DNA from: Ramlibacter algicola
GTDB lineage: Bacteria; Pseudomonadota; Gammaproteobacteria; Burkholderiales; Burkholderiaceae_C
NCBI RefSeq assembly: GCF_016641735.1
Contig: NZ_JAEDAO010000001.1
Location: 2,914,001-2,978,000, forward strand
Length of the DNA: 64,000 nt
Direction of reading: 5' to 3'
A program made the position numbers and the translations under genes. How positions within the stretch are numbered: the stretch's first letter is position 1; every line of letters starts with the position of its first letter. Below are positions 42,157-51,150 of this stretch, piece by piece. The notes under the pieces are model-generated. The model saw only the letters and a list, made by a program, of their open reading frames with translations. It did not search any database and had not been told where the DNA came from.

Positions 42157-43248
42157 ATGCCATCCCAGCGCAAGCTCTCCATCCTTCTGGTCGCCGTCCT
42201 GGCCACCATCACCGCGCCGATGACGGCCGCCGCAGCACCGCCCGAACCGGGGCCGGCGCCGGTGGTGAGGCTGCAGCGGTACCAGATCGATCCCGCGAAG
42301 ATCTTCGTGGCCGGCATTTCGTCCGGAGGGTTCGCGGCGGTGCAGATGCACGTCGCGCACTCGTCCACGTTCAAGGGCGCGGCCGTCTATGCGGGTGGTG
42401 TCTACTGGTGCGCAGGCGCCGGCGGCGTGGCCACCGCGCTCACCAACTGCGGGGGGCAGACCTTGCCGACGGGCCAGGCCTCGTACGTCAGCACGCTGGC
42501 GCAATCGCAGACCTACCTGGAGACGCAGTCGGCCCTCGGCACGATCGATCCGATGTCGAACCTGCGCGGGCAGCCCGTCTACCTGTGGTCCGGCACCCAG
42601 GACGCGACCGTCCATCCGCTCGAGATGGCGGACCTGAATGCGGAGTACCTGCGCTACGGCGCCAAGGTGCGCTTCGACAACACCTTCCCCGCCGCGCACG
42701 GCTGGGAGTCACCGGACGGCGAGCTCGCCTGCGGCACGGCGGGCAGCCCGTTCATGGTCCGCTGCCTGCAGCAGGACGGCAGCCCTTACGACTCGGTCAA
42801 GACGTGGCTGACGATGTTCCTGGGCTCGCTCTCGCCGCGCAACAACGGCAAGCTGCAGGGCAGCCTGATGGCGTTCGACCAGACGGAGTTCGGCGCGGGG
42901 CCGAACGTGTCGCTGGCGCCCACCGGCTCGGTGTTCGTGCCCAAGTCCTGCGCGATGGGCAAGACCTGCGGGATGGTGCTCGCGCTGCACGGCTGCAAGC
43001 AGCAGGCTGCGCTGGTCGGCGACAAGTGGGTGACCCAGGCGGGCATCAACGAGTGGGCCGACACCAACGGCCTGGTCGTGCTGTACCCCGACACGGTCGC
43101 CACCTCGGCGCCCGACCCCACCAACCCGAATGCGTGCTTCGATTGGTGGGGCTACTCGAACCAGCTCGACCCCGACTACGCGCTCAAGAGCGGGGCGCAG
43201 ATGCAGGTGCTGTATTCGATGGTGCAGCGGGTGGCCGGGGTGCAGTGA
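42157..43248 (+). CDS. Extracellular PHB depolymerase-family esterase, circularly permuted (type 2) catalytic domain
   Basis: 363 residues. Signal peptide LSILLVAVLATITAPMTAAAA. The lipase box GISSGG (Ser55) comes right after the signal, Asp149 lies in WSGTQDATVHP and His181 in AAHGWES. The oxyanion-His block TCGMVLALHGCKQ is near residue 278, at the C-terminal side. That order is the type 2 (permuted) arrangement of PHB depolymerases, in which the oxyanion segment follows the catalytic triad. No linker or substrate-binding domain follows, so binding to crystalline polymer may be weak. Ribosome site GAAGGAG. Converges with a methyltransferase gene. Confidence 0.88.
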   Translation: MPSQRKLSILLVAVLATITAPMTAAAAPPEPGPAPVVRLQRYQIDPAKIFVAGISSGGFAAVQMHVAHSSTFKGAAVYAGGVYWCAGAGGVATALTNCGGQTLPTGQASYVSTLAQSQTYLETQSALGTIDPMSNLRGQPVYLWSGTQDATVHPLEMADLNAEYLRYGAKVRFDNTFPAAHGWESPDGELACGTAGSPFMVRCLQQDGSPYDSVKTWLTMFLGSLSPRNNGKLQGSLMAFDQTEFGAGPNVSLAPTGSVFVPKSCAMGKTCGMVLALHGCKQQAALVGDKWVTQAGINEWADTNGLVVLYPDTVATSAPDPTNPNACFDWWGYSNQLDPDYALKSGAQMQVLYSMVQRVAGVQ

Positions 43249-43250
43249 TC

Positions 43251-43279
43251 GGGCCGGCCCGTGATCACGGACCGGGCCC
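43251..43279. terminator. Imperfect hairpin between convergent depolymerase and methyltransferase genes
   Basis: The 31-base gap between the two stops is almost entirely an imperfect dyad (arms gggccggcccgtga and tcacgg-accgggccc). The position between convergent stops suggests a bidirectional terminator; there is no T-run. Confidence 0.5.
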
Positions 43280-44110
43280 TCACGCGCGCTTGCGGCAGAT
43301 CACCTGGATGGGATGCGTCCGGCCTTCTTCGATGTTGCGTGCGGCATTGCGCGTCTTGTCGCGCGCATTCGCCCCCAGCAGGATGTGGACCCCCAGGGGC
43401 GGCAGCAAATCTTGCTCCGCGAGCGCCATGACCTTCTTGTAGGCGGCAAGGTACTTGTCGCCCGTGTCCTCGACCTCGACGTCCTCGAACCCCGCTTGCT
43501 GGAGCAAGCTGCGCGTCTCAGCGGGCGTCACCAGGTAGGCACCGCTGCCGTCTTCCGACCATGGCAGCGGGTAATGCGGCGTGCCGGCGGGCCCCAGGCC
43601 GTGTTCGGTCAGCGCAAAAAAGGCGCCCGGCTTCAGGACGCGCGCGGCTTCTGCGAAGAACCGGCTTCGGTCCGGGATGTTCATCGTGACGTGCTGCGCG
43701 AGCGCACCGTCGAACCTTCCATCGGCGTAGGGGAGATGCTGGGCATCGCCCTCCTCCATCGCGACCCGGTCCTCGAGCTCCAGCAAGGCCGTGAGCTTGC
43801 GGCCCGCGGCGACGAATGTCGGCGTGAGGTCGATCCCGGTCACGTGGCAGCCGAACCGCGTTGCGATGTACCTGGCCGGCCCGCCAATCCCGCAGCCAAT
43901 GTCGAGCACCTGGTCGCCAGCATCGATCGTGAGGCGGTCGGCGAGATCCACGGTCGCGGGAAAGCCGCGCGCATGGAAGTGATCCACGGGCGCCAGGTCC
44001 TCGACGGTGAGTCCGCGCAGGGGCTTGCCCATCTTCTCGAGCGTGGCTATCACCTGCGCATACACGTCACCCTTGGCCCAGTGCCCGGCAATGGCGCTTT
44101 GCTGTTCCAT
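43280..44110 (-). CDS. Class I SAM-dependent methyltransferase (UbiE/sarcosine N-methyltransferase-like)
   Basis: 276 residues. SAM motif I VLDIGCGIGGPARYIATRFG, acidic strand 2 VTGIDLTPTF, motif II-III AMEEGDAQHLPYADGRFDGALAQHVTMNI, and RVLKPGAFFALTEHGLGP. The start FYAQVI-like (DVYAQVIATLEKMG) and LAPVDHFHARGFPAT resemble the sarcosine/dimethylglycine N-methyltransferase branch. Substrate unproven. Upstream to 44385 I see no gene. Confidence 0.88.
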   Translation of the reverse strand: MEQQSAIAGHWAKGDVYAQVIATLEKMGKPLRGLTVEDLAPVDHFHARGFPATVDLADRLTIDAGDQVLDIGCGIGGPARYIATRFGCHVTGIDLTPTFVAAGRKLTALLELEDRVAMEEGDAQHLPYADGRFDGALAQHVTMNIPDRSRFFAEAARVLKPGAFFALTEHGLGPAGTPHYPLPWSEDGSGAYLVTPAETRSLLQQAGFEDVEVEDTGDKYLAAYKKVMALAEQDLLPPLGVHILLGANARDKTRNAARNIEEGRTHPIQVICRKRA

Positions 44111-44385
44111 CGTTCGTCTCCTGGTGGTTGGGGCATCGTGCCAAGGCAGGCGCCTTCGGCGCGGTGTTCGCGAAAGGGCTCGGCCAGGAAGTCGCAGACG
44201 CGGTGCCTGGGACGGTCACATCCTCGACCGGCCGACCCACTTCTACGCTCTCGCCATCCCGCTCGCAATGGGACTCTTGTCACGCGCGCCGATGGAGAGG
44301 TCTGCAACAAGAACAGGACGTCCGTCACTGACGTGGGCTGGGGTGCGAGGGCGATGATGACAACTCGCGTGGCGGGAATCGAAAC

Positions 44386-44622
44386 ATGCGCTCACTGGCA
44401 CGAGGACTCCACAGGCTCGTTCGCAATCTTGTCGTCCTGGGCGGGAGAGACCCGGAAGTCTTCATCGCAAGCATCAGCGATCGAGGCGTTGAGATCTCGA
44501 CCGGTTCCAGCAGTCGGTGCTATCCACTGCAAGCGTGGACAAGCCGATTCACCAGGGACTTGGCAAGCGGTGTGTTCGACCAAGCCGGAGAGCAGCAAAC
44601 TTCCAAACGCAGTCTGGGGTGA
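44386..44622 (+). CDS. Small hypothetical protein
   Basis: 78 residues. LARGLHRLVRNLVVLGGRDPEVFIASISDRGVEISTG and YPLQAWTSRFTRDLASGVFD look like a real small alpha/beta protein. The frame on the opposite strand is equally long, so coding is not certain. No ribosome site is visible. The rest of the 44111-44692 stretch holds only the terminator at 44639. Confidence 0.4.
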   Translation: MRSLARGLHRLVRNLVVLGGRDPEVFIASISDRGVEISTGSSSRCYPLQAWTSRFTRDLASGVFDQAGEQQTSKRSLG

Positions 44623-44638
44623 TCTCACGGGGTCGAAC

Positions 44639-44664
44639 AAAAAAAGCGGCCCAGTGGGCCGCTT
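44639..44664 (-). terminator. Intrinsic terminator of the solute-binding protein gene
   Basis: Read on the minus strand: eight-base stem aagcggcc/ggccgctt (44644-44651 with 44657-44664), loop of five, followed by a run of seven T. It lies about 29 bases past the stop of the minus-strand transporter gene. Confidence 0.9.
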
Positions 44665-44692
44665 CTTGCATCGGGCTCTTGGACCCTGACGG

Positions 44693-45685
44693 CTACTTGG
44701 CCGTCATGCGCACCTTGGTGTCCAGGAAGTCGTTGGTGAACATCGTGGTCGGCTCGAAGGCCTTGTCGATGCCGATCAGCGACTGCACGAGGGCGTAGTC
44801 GGCCTTCACGCGGTTGGCGTCGAACGCGCCGAGCGCCACCTTCGTGGTGGTGTCGTCGCGCATCAGCTGCTTGATGCGCTCCCACTGGTCGCGCTGGTTG
44901 TCGGCGTTCAGGCCGCTGACGTCCGCCATCAACGCCTGCAGGCACGGGTCGAAGGTCTTGACGCAGCTGTCGTACGCACGCTGCGTGATCTCGACGAACT
45001 TGCGCACGAGATCCTTGTTCTTCGCCAGGTAGGCGCTGTTGACAAGCAGCGAGTTGCCGTAGACGTTGACGCCGTTCTCGCGCCACGGCGCGAAGCCCAG
45101 GTCGGCCCCGAACTCGCGCGCCTTCAGGTCGTGCTCGTTGTAGAAGTCGCTGATGATGTCCACCGACTTCGACTTGAGGGCAGCGACCTTGGCCGGCGGG
45201 CTCACGTTGACGAACGTCACGGCGTTCGGGTCGATGCCGGTCTTCTTGGCGAAGGCCGGCCACATCAGGCGGGCAGCGTCGCCGGGCGGGTTGCCGATCT
45301 TCTTGCCCGCGAAGTCCTTCGGCCCGGTGATGCCCGACGACTTCAGCCAGTAGAACCCCTGGGGGCTGTTGGCGTAGATCACCATGACCGCGGTCAGGTC
45401 CGCGCCCTTGCCGCGCGCCTGCATGGCCGTCGGCAGGTCCGAGATGCCGATGGGGGTGCCGCCGGAGCCGACGCGCTGCGCGGACACCGCCGACCCCTTG
45501 CCGCTTTCGATGCTCAGGTCGATGCCCGCGTCCTTGTACCAGCCCTTGGACTTGGCGTAGTAGATCGGCGAATGGTCGGCGGTGGGCGTCCAGTTCAACA
45601 TCAGGCTGACGTTCTCGGCGGCGTGCGACGCCGCGCCAACACTGAACAACATTGCGGCAGCGAGTGCCGACAGCACGGATCTCAT
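44693..45685 (-). CDS. ABC transporter substrate-binding protein, NMT1/SsuA-like
   Basis: 330 residues. Signal peptide ALAAAMLFSVGAASHA, then the NMT1/THI5-like start VSLMLNWTPTADHSPIYYAKSKGWYKDAGIDLSIESGKGS. SDLPTAMQARGKGADLTAV and GKKIGNPPGDAARLMWPAF are the ligand-binding stretches. The family carries pyrimidine precursors, sulfonates or aromatic acids into the cell. It pairs with the permease (46546) and ATPase (50342) genes across the TetR gene. Divergent from tetR, 86 bases between starts, with a palindromic site inside. Confidence 0.92.
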   Translation of the reverse strand: MRSVLSALAAAMLFSVGAASHAAENVSLMLNWTPTADHSPIYYAKSKGWYKDAGIDLSIESGKGSAVSAQRVGSGGTPIGISDLPTAMQARGKGADLTAVMVIYANSPQGFYWLKSSGITGPKDFAGKKIGNPPGDAARLMWPAFAKKTGIDPNAVTFVNVSPPAKVAALKSKSVDIISDFYNEHDLKAREFGADLGFAPWRENGVNVYGNSLLVNSAYLAKNKDLVRKFVEITQRAYDSCVKTFDPCLQALMADVSGLNADNQRDQWERIKQLMRDDTTTKVALGAFDANRVKADYALVQSLIGIDKAFEPTTMFTNDFLDTKVRMTAK

Positions 45686-45732
45686 CGAGGGCGCTCCAGG
45701 TCGATGTCGCATGGCGACGATGGCGTTCTTAT

Positions 45733-45746
45733 ACCAACTGTTTGGT
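45733..45746. promoter_or_regulatory. Candidate TetR operator 1 in the SBP/tetR divergent promoter
   Basis: Palindrome accaa-ctgt-ttggt in the 86-base gap between the divergent solute-binding-protein and tetR genes, flanked by ttggttgat. A related palindrome sits upstream of the permease gene (46474-46489). Binding is inferred from symmetry, location and recurrence. Confidence 0.6.
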
Positions 45747-45771
45747 TGATAATCAATCGAGGAAGAACACC

Positions 45772-46473
45772 GTGCCCACCAGGAACCCCGCCCCAGCAGG
45801 CCCCGCGCGGCGAGAGCGCGACCCTGCCGCCACCCAGGATTCGCTGCTGGCCGCTGCCGTCGCGGAGTTCGCGCGCGCGGGCTTCGCGGGCGCCCGCGTG
45901 GACGAGATCGCAGCCCGTGCAGGCGTCAACAAGCAGCTGGTCTACCACTACTGGGGCAGCAAGCAGGGCCTGTACCAGGTGGCCTTGGCGTCGGTCTACG
46001 CCAGGATCCGCGAGAAGGAGCGGCAGCTGTCGATGGCCGAGCTGGGCCCCATCCAGGCGATGGAAGTCCTCGTGGGCTTTTCCTTCGACTACCTGGCGGA
46101 GCACCCGGAGTTCATCGCGATGCTCGCGGACGAGAACCGCAACAAGGGCGAGCACCTGCGCGAATCCGGGCCGCTGCAGGAGATGCACATGCCGTTCGTC
46201 GAGATGCTGCAGGCCACGCTGGCCCGTGGCGTGGCGGCGGGGGTGTTCCGCGACGACTACGACGCCATCGACCTCTACATCTCGATCGCGGGGATCTCGT
46301 ACTTCTTCTTCTCGAACAACTACACGCTGTCCGCGATCTTCGGCCGCCAGCTGGGCTCGCGCCCGGCCCTGGCCCAGCGGCGCCGGCACGTCATCGCGTT
46401 CACCCTCAATGCGCTTCGACCCGACGCGGCGTCTCCCGCCAAGCGGGCCAAGCCTCGAAAGCTCTCCACCTGA
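45772..46473 (+). CDS. TetR-family repressor of the transport/catabolism island
   Basis: 233 residues from GTG 45772 with GAGGA upstream. Helix-turn-helix SLLAAAVAEFARAGFAGARVDEIAARAGVNKQLVYHYWGSKQGLYQVAL. The C-terminal half (FDYLAEHPEFIAMLADENRNKGEHL; DLYISIAGISYFFFSNNYTLSAIF) is the RutR/CgmR-like ligand domain. It lies between the solute-binding gene and the permease operon. Similar palindromes in front of itself and of the permease suggest autorepression and control of both arms. Confidence 0.92.
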   Translation: MPTRNPAPAGPARRERDPAATQDSLLAAAVAEFARAGFAGARVDEIAARAGVNKQLVYHYWGSKQGLYQVALASVYARIREKERQLSMAELGPIQAMEVLVGFSFDYLAEHPEFIAMLADENRNKGEHLRESGPLQEMHMPFVEMLQATLARGVAAGVFRDDYDAIDLYISIAGISYFFFSNNYTLSAIFGRQLGSRPALAQRRRHVIAFTLNALRPDAASPAKRAKPRKLST

Positions 46474-46489
46474 TCAACCAGTTGGTTGA
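46474..46489. promoter_or_regulatory. Candidate TetR operator 2 in front of the permease operon
   Basis: Palindrome tcaacca-gt-tggttga starting right after the tetR stop, 56 bases before the permease ATG. It shares the accan..tggt core with the site at 45733, and would let the repressor control the operon from an internal promoter. Confidence 0.6.
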
Positions 46490-46545
46490 CTCCGGGCGAC
46501 CGCCCTCCTACCATGCCCGCCCATGACGCCCCCAGAAGGACCGAG

Positions 46546-47355
46546 ATGAGCTCTCCCGGCGCCGTGCTCGCCCCCACCGCATCCGCCACGCTGCCCGACC
46601 TGCCGGCCTGGCGCCGCTGGGCCACCATCGTCGCGGTGCACGTCGCGATGCTCGTGCTGTGGGAAGCCTCCGTGCGCGCGTTCGGCATCCGCAAGTTCGT
46701 GCTGCCCGCGCCCTCGGACATCCTGGCCACCCTCGCCAGCCCCAGCTACTCGTGGCTGGCCAACACCGGGGTGACGGCCATCGAGGTGTTCGGCGGCTAC
46801 GCCCTCGGGCTGGTGCTGGGCGTGCTGGGCGCTCTCCTGTTCATCACGAGCAAGCGGCTGACGCTGGTGCTGTTCCCGCTGCTGGTCACCCTGAACATGG
46901 TCCCGAAGGTGGCCATGGGGCCGCTGATCATCGTGTGGTTCAAGTACGGCATCGGGCCGAACATCCTGATCACCTTCAGCCTGTGCTTCTTCCCGATCCT
47001 GCTCACGACCATCCGCGGGCTGAACGAGACCGAGCCGGAGCTGCTCGACCTGGTGCGTGCGCTCAAGGGCTCGCGCTGGCAGCTGTTTCGCTACATCCAG
47101 CTCCCCGGCTCGCTGCCGTACCTGTTCTCCGGCATGAAGGTCGCCACCGTGCTGGCCGTCGCCGGTGCGGTGGTCGGCGAGTTCATCGCGTCCGACAAGG
47201 GCCTGGGCTACCTGATGATCCAGGTGCAGGCCTCGCTCGACACGCCCGCGGTGTTCATGGCCGTGCTGCTCATCACCGGCCTCGGCGTGCTTCTCTACGG
47301 GCTGGTCCTGCTGCTGGAGCGGCTCTTCATCACCCAAGACGCGAGACTTCAATGA
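46546..47355 (+). CDS. ABC transporter permease, SsuC/TauC type
   Basis: 269 residues, six membrane helices. N-terminal WATIVAVHVAMLVLWEASVRAFGIRKFVLPAPSDILATL is typical of the sulfonate/taurine/nitrate permease group. The cytoplasmic EAA-like loop is LLDLVRALKGSRWQLFRYIQLPGSLPYLFSGMKVA. AGAAGGA precedes ATG 46546. The stop overlaps the epimerase start (ATGA). It works with the binding protein (44693) and ATPase (50342). Confidence 0.93.
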   Translation: MSSPGAVLAPTASATLPDLPAWRRWATIVAVHVAMLVLWEASVRAFGIRKFVLPAPSDILATLASPSYSWLANTGVTAIEVFGGYALGLVLGVLGALLFITSKRLTLVLFPLLVTLNMVPKVAMGPLIIVWFKYGIGPNILITFSLCFFPILLTTIRGLNETEPELLDLVRALKGSRWQLFRYIQLPGSLPYLFSGMKVATVLAVAGAVVGEFIASDKGLGYLMIQVQASLDTPAVFMAVLLITGLGVLLYGLVLLLERLFITQDARLQ

Positions 47356-48416
47356 ACGACACCCATTCGGGGCGTCCGCTGCTGGACGACCTGCCCTTCC
47401 CCGAACGCTTCGCTTCCGAAGCGGCCCTGGAAGACTACCTGGCCACGCCGTCCCGCGACCTGGTGCGCGACCTGGCCCGCACCGAGGGCGACCTGATGAT
47501 CCTCGGCGTGGGCGGCAAGATGGGCCCGACGCTGGCCCGCCTGGCGCGCAACGCGCTGCCGGCGTCGCGCCGCGTCATCGCCGTCGCGCGCTTCAGCGAC
47601 CCCGCAGTGCGCGAGTCGCTGGGCCAGCACGGCATCGAGACCATCGCCTGCGACCTGCAGGACCGGGCCGCGCTCGCGAAGCTGCCCCAGTGCCCCAACA
47701 TCGTCTTCATGGCCGGCCACAAGTTCGGCGCGGGCGGCAACCTGCCGCTGACGTGGGCCATGAACACGTACGTGCCGGGACTGGTCGCCGAGACGTTCAC
47801 CCGGTCGCGCATCGTGGCGTTCTCCACCGCCTGCGTGTACCCGTTCGTGCCGGTCACCAGCCAGGGCGCCAGCGAGGACGAGCTGCCGACGCCCCCGGGC
47901 GAGTACGCGAATTCCTGCGTCGGCCGCGAACGCCTGTTCCAGCACTTCTCGCAGCTCCACGGCACGCCCGGGCGCCTGTTCCGACTGAGCTATGCGATCG
48001 ACATGCGCTACGGCGTGCTGGCCGACGTCGCCCAGAAGGTCTGGGCGGGGCAGCCCGTGGACGTCACGATGGGCCACGTCAACGTGATCTGGCAAGGCGA
48101 CGCCAACGCCCAGGCGCTGCGCTGCCTGGCCGTGGCCACCGTGCCGACCTCGCCGCTGAACGTCAGCGGCCCGGAGACGACGTCCATCCGGTGGCTGGCC
48201 GAGGAGTTCGGCCGCCGCTTCGGCAAGCCGGTCACAATCACCGGCCAGGAGGCGCCCACCGCGTGGCTGATGAACACCGGCGAGGCCGAGCGCCTGTTCG
48301 GCTATCCGCGCGTGCCGCTCAAGCAGCTGGTGGCGTGGGTCGCCGACTGGATCGCGAATGAAGGGCGCCTGCTGGGCAAGCCCACCAAGTTCGAGCAGCG
48401 GGATGGCAAGTACTGA
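47352..48416 (+). CDS. NAD-dependent epimerase/dehydratase family protein
   Basis: 354 residues, extended-SDR Rossmann protein. The nucleotide loop is MILGVGGKMGPTLARLARNA after a 48-residue helical lead; CDLQDRAAL and FMAGHKFG follow. The active site is FSTACVYPFVPVT with EYANSCVGRERLFQHF: the Tyr-x3-Lys Lys is not in its usual place (YANSCVG), so standard SDR chemistry is doubtful. Translationally coupled to the permease, so it probably modifies the imported compound or uses it as ligand. Confidence 0.82.
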   Translation: MNDTHSGRPLLDDLPFPERFASEAALEDYLATPSRDLVRDLARTEGDLMILGVGGKMGPTLARLARNALPASRRVIAVARFSDPAVRESLGQHGIETIACDLQDRAALAKLPQCPNIVFMAGHKFGAGGNLPLTWAMNTYVPGLVAETFTRSRIVAFSTACVYPFVPVTSQGASEDELPTPPGEYANSCVGRERLFQHFSQLHGTPGRLFRLSYAIDMRYGVLADVAQKVWAGQPVDVTMGHVNVIWQGDANAQALRCLAVATVPTSPLNVSGPETTSIRWLAEEFGRRFGKPVTITGQEAPTAWLMNTGEAERLFGYPRVPLKQLVAWVADWIANEGRLLGKPTKFEQRDGKY

Positions 48417-49269
48417 GTCGGCCCCGGTCGGCGGCGTGGAGCGGCTCGCGCAGCTCGATGCCGGGTCGCTGGGCATGCTCGAAGCCCTGGTGGCCGCCAG
48501 CAACTGGAACCAGGTTGCCGACGACTGGGCGCTGTTCCACCAGGCGGGCAGCATCCATGTGGTGCGCGACGACACCGGCCGCATCGTCGCCAGTGGCGCC
48601 GTGCTGCCCATGGGCGCGCCCGGCCAGGTGGCGTGGATCAGCATGATCCTGGTGCTTCCTTCCGTGCGCGGCCAGGGCCTGGGCCGCGCCGTCTTCAGCC
48701 ACTGCTTGCGTGAGGTGCAGGCCGATGGCCGGGTGGCCATGCTCGATGCGACGCCGGCGGGCGAAGCGCTGTACCGGCAGTTCGGCTTCGAGTCGCTGTG
48801 GCGGCTCACGCGCTGGCGTCGCGAGGCACGTGCCGCAGCGACGGATCGGGCCGTGGGCGACGAGGCCGCCGCCATCGAGACACTTGTGGAACTCGACGGC
48901 CAGGCGCTGGGCTTCCAGCGATCGTCCGTCATCGGCCAGATCGCACGGCGGCCGTCCACGCGCTGCTTGCGCACCGGCGACGCGTGGGCGGTCGTGCGTG
49001 CCGGCCGCACGGCCCACCAGGTCGGGCCGCTGCTGGCCGCCACGGAGGACGCTGCGGCGCGAGCACTGGCCCAGGTGGCCGACGCCATCGCCGGCCCGAT
49101 CTACATCGATGTCCCGGATGACCGGCCGCTGATGCGCGCCACGCTGCAGGCTGCCGGCTTCCAGCCGCAACGCGGCTTCGCACGAATGGCACTGGCCCCT
49201 GCCGGCAAGGTGCCCCCTTCGGGCCAGGCCGCGTTCCTCCACGCCATCGCCGGCCCCGAATTCGCCTAG
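48403..49269 (+). CDS. GNAT-family N-acetyltransferase (tandem-type)
   Basis: 288 residues. First GNAT domain at residues about 20-140: WISMILVLPSVRGQGLGRAVFSHCL (motif A with the acetyl-CoA loop RGQGLG) and ALYRQFGFESLWRLTRW (motif B). The C-terminal 120 residues form a second, degenerate GNAT-like domain (YIDVPDDRPLMRATLQAAGFQPQRGFARMAL). This domain pair is common in catabolic clusters. Overlaps the epimerase gene by 14 bases. Confidence 0.88.
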   Translation: MASTESAPVGGVERLAQLDAGSLGMLEALVAASNWNQVADDWALFHQAGSIHVVRDDTGRIVASGAVLPMGAPGQVAWISMILVLPSVRGQGLGRAVFSHCLREVQADGRVAMLDATPAGEALYRQFGFESLWRLTRWRREARAAATDRAVGDEAAAIETLVELDGQALGFQRSSVIGQIARRPSTRCLRTGDAWAVVRAGRTAHQVGPLLAATEDAAARALAQVADAIAGPIYIDVPDDRPLMRATLQAAGFQPQRGFARMALAPAGKVPPSGQAAFLHAIAGPEFA

Positions 49270-49277
49270 GAGTTTCC

Positions 49278-50345
49278 ATGCCATTGAACCGGTCCGACCT
49301 GCCCCAGGACGTTCTCGCCCTGCTGGCCCAGGGCGCCGTGATCCCCGCCCATCCGCTGGCGCTGGACAGCCAGCGCAAGTTCGACCGGCGCCGCCAGCGT
49401 GCGCTGACCCGCTACTACGTGGATGCCGGCGCAGGCGGGCTTGCGGTGGGCGTCCACACGACGCAGTTCGCGATCCGCCAGCACGGGCTGTACGAGACGG
49501 TGCTGCGCAGCGCGATGGAAGACCGCCTCGCGTGGAGCGAGCGACCCATGGCCATGGTTGCCGGCCTGTGCGGCGGCACCCAGCAGGCGCTCAAGGAAGC
49601 CGACATCGCCGTCGGCTTGGGCTATCACGCCGGGCTGCTGAGCCTGGCGGCCATGGCGTCGGCGTCCGAGGACGAGCTGGTCGCGCACTGCCAGGCGGTG
49701 GCCGAGGTCATCCCCCTGGTCGGCTTCTACCTGCAGACGGTGGTCGGCGGCCCCGTGCTCTCGAGCGACTTCTGGCGCCGCTTCGCGCAGATCCCGAATG
49801 CGCTGGCGATCAAGGTGGCACCGTTCAACCGCTACCGCACGCTGGACGTCGTGCGCGGGCTGGTCGATGCCGGCGCCGAGGAGCGCGTCTTCCTGTACAC
49901 GGGCAACGACGACCACATCATCCTCGACCTCGCGCTGCCGTTCACCGCCATGCGCCAGGGCCAGCCGGTCACGGTGCGCTTCCGTGGCGGCCTGCTGGGA
50001 CACTGGTCGGTGTGGACCTCCAGCGCGGTCCGGCAGTTGCAGCAGGTGAAGGCGACGCTGGCTGCGCATGGCGGCAGCCTGCCGCCCGAGCTGCTGTCGC
50101 TGGACTCGCGGGTGACGGACTGCAACGCCGCCTTCTTCGACGTCGCCAACAACTTCCACGGCTGCATCGCGGGCTGCCATGAGGTGCTGCGGCGGCAGGG
50201 ACTGCTCGAAGGCATCTGGTGCCTCGATCCGGACGAAGGGCTGGGTGCCGGCCAGGCGCAGGAGATCGACCGCGTGTACCGGCAGCACGGCGACCTGGCC
50301 GACGATGCCTTCGTGCGTGACAACCTGCAGCGGTGGCTGGCGTGA
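49278..50345 (+). CDS. DapA/NanA-superfamily (dihydrodipicolinate synthase-like) lyase
   Basis: 355 residues, TIM-barrel aldolase family. Schiff-base Lys is expected in [18 protein letters not shown], and [10 protein letters not shown] holds a Tyr near the usual catalytic strand. The HTTQFAIRQ strand replaces the normal G-T-T-G-E phosphate/carboxylate motif (GVHTTQFA), so substrate recognition differs from DapA. Probably cleaves or condenses a 2-keto acid made by the preceding enzymes. Lies eight bases after the GNAT gene; GTGA overlap with the ATPase gene. Confidence 0.87.
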   Translation: MPLNRSDLPQDVLALLAQGAVIPAHPLALDSQRKFDRRRQRALTRYYVDAGAGGLAVGVHTTQFAIRQHGLYETVLRSAMEDRLAWSERPMAMVAGLCGGTQQALKEADIAVGLGYHAGLLSLAAMASASEDELVAHCQAVAEVIPLVGFYLQTVVGGPVLSSDFWRRFAQIPNALAIKVAPFNRYRTLDVVRGLVDAGAEERVFLYTGNDDHIILDLALPFTAMRQGQPVTVRFRGGLLGHWSVWTSSAVRQLQQVKATLAAHGGSLPPELLSLDSRVTDCNAAFFDVANNFHGCIAGCHEVLRRQGLLEGIWCLDPDEGLGAGQAQEIDRVYRQHGDLADDAFVRDNLQRWLA

Positions 50346-51139
50346 CCCCGTCCCTGTCCGCAGCAGACGCCCGCGCCGCCACGCGCACGCCGCTGATCCG
50401 CATGCAGCAGCTGCGGAAGGTGTACCGCAAGCGCGACGAGGAATTCCTGGCGGTGTCCGACGTCACGATGGACATCTACGAGGGCGACATGGTGTCGCTG
50501 GTCGGACCTTCGGGCTGCGGCAAGTCGACGCTGCTGAAGATCCTCTCGGGGCTGCATGGGCACGACGGCGGGACGCTGGAGATCGGCGGCGGCGACTTCA
50601 ACCCGGGTCGCGACGTCGGCATGGTGTTCCAGCAGCCGTTGCTGCTGAAGTGGCGCACCATCCTCGACAACGTGCTGCTGCCGGCGGACATCCTCGGGCT
50701 GCCGCGCAAGGCGGCCCGCGAGCGCGCGCAGGACCTGCTGCAGATGGTGGGCCTGCACGGCTATGCGGACAAGATGCCGTACGAGCTGTCCGGCGGCATG
50801 CAGCAGCGCGCCTCGATCGCGCGCGCCCTCGTGCACGATCCCAAGCTGGTGCTGATGGACGAGCCGTTCGGCGCCCTCGATGCGCTCACGCGCGAGAAGA
50901 TGAACCTGGAGATGCTGCGCATCTGGGAGCAGAGCCACAAGACCTTCGTGGTCGTGACCCACAGCATCCAGGAGGCCGTGTTCCTGGGCTCGCATTGCGC
51001 GGTGCTCACCGCGGGGCCGGCACGCATGGCCGACTTCTTCCCCATCGAGCTCGAGGAACCGCGCCGCCTGCACGTGAAGACGACGCCGAAGTTCGGCGAG
51101 TACGTCGGGCGCATTTACGAGCTGCTCGGCGTCGAATAG
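50342..51139 (+). CDS. ABC transporter ATP-binding protein, SsuB/TauB type
   Basis: 265 residues. Walker [11 protein letters not shown]-loop [13 protein letters not shown], signature LSGGMQQR, Walker [14 protein letters not shown]-loop VTHSIQEA. Complete and typical of nitrate/taurine/sulfonate importers. GTG 50342 overlaps the DapA-like stop (GTGA). It energises the permease at 46546. Placement after three enzyme genes shows that transport and metabolism are one operon. Confidence 0.95.
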   Translation: MTPSLSAADARAATRTPLIRMQQLRKVYRKRDEEFLAVSDVTMDIYEGDMVSLVGPSGCGKSTLLKILSGLHGHDGGTLEIGGGDFNPGRDVGMVFQQPLLLKWRTILDNVLLPADILGLPRKAARERAQDLLQMVGLHGYADKMPYELSGGMQQRASIARALVHDPKLVLMDEPFGALDALTREKMNLEMLRIWEQSHKTFVVVTHSIQEAVFLGSHCAVLTAGPARMADFFPIELEEPRRLHVKTTPKFGEYVGRIYELLGVE

Positions 51140-51150
51140 AGCCGCCCTCC

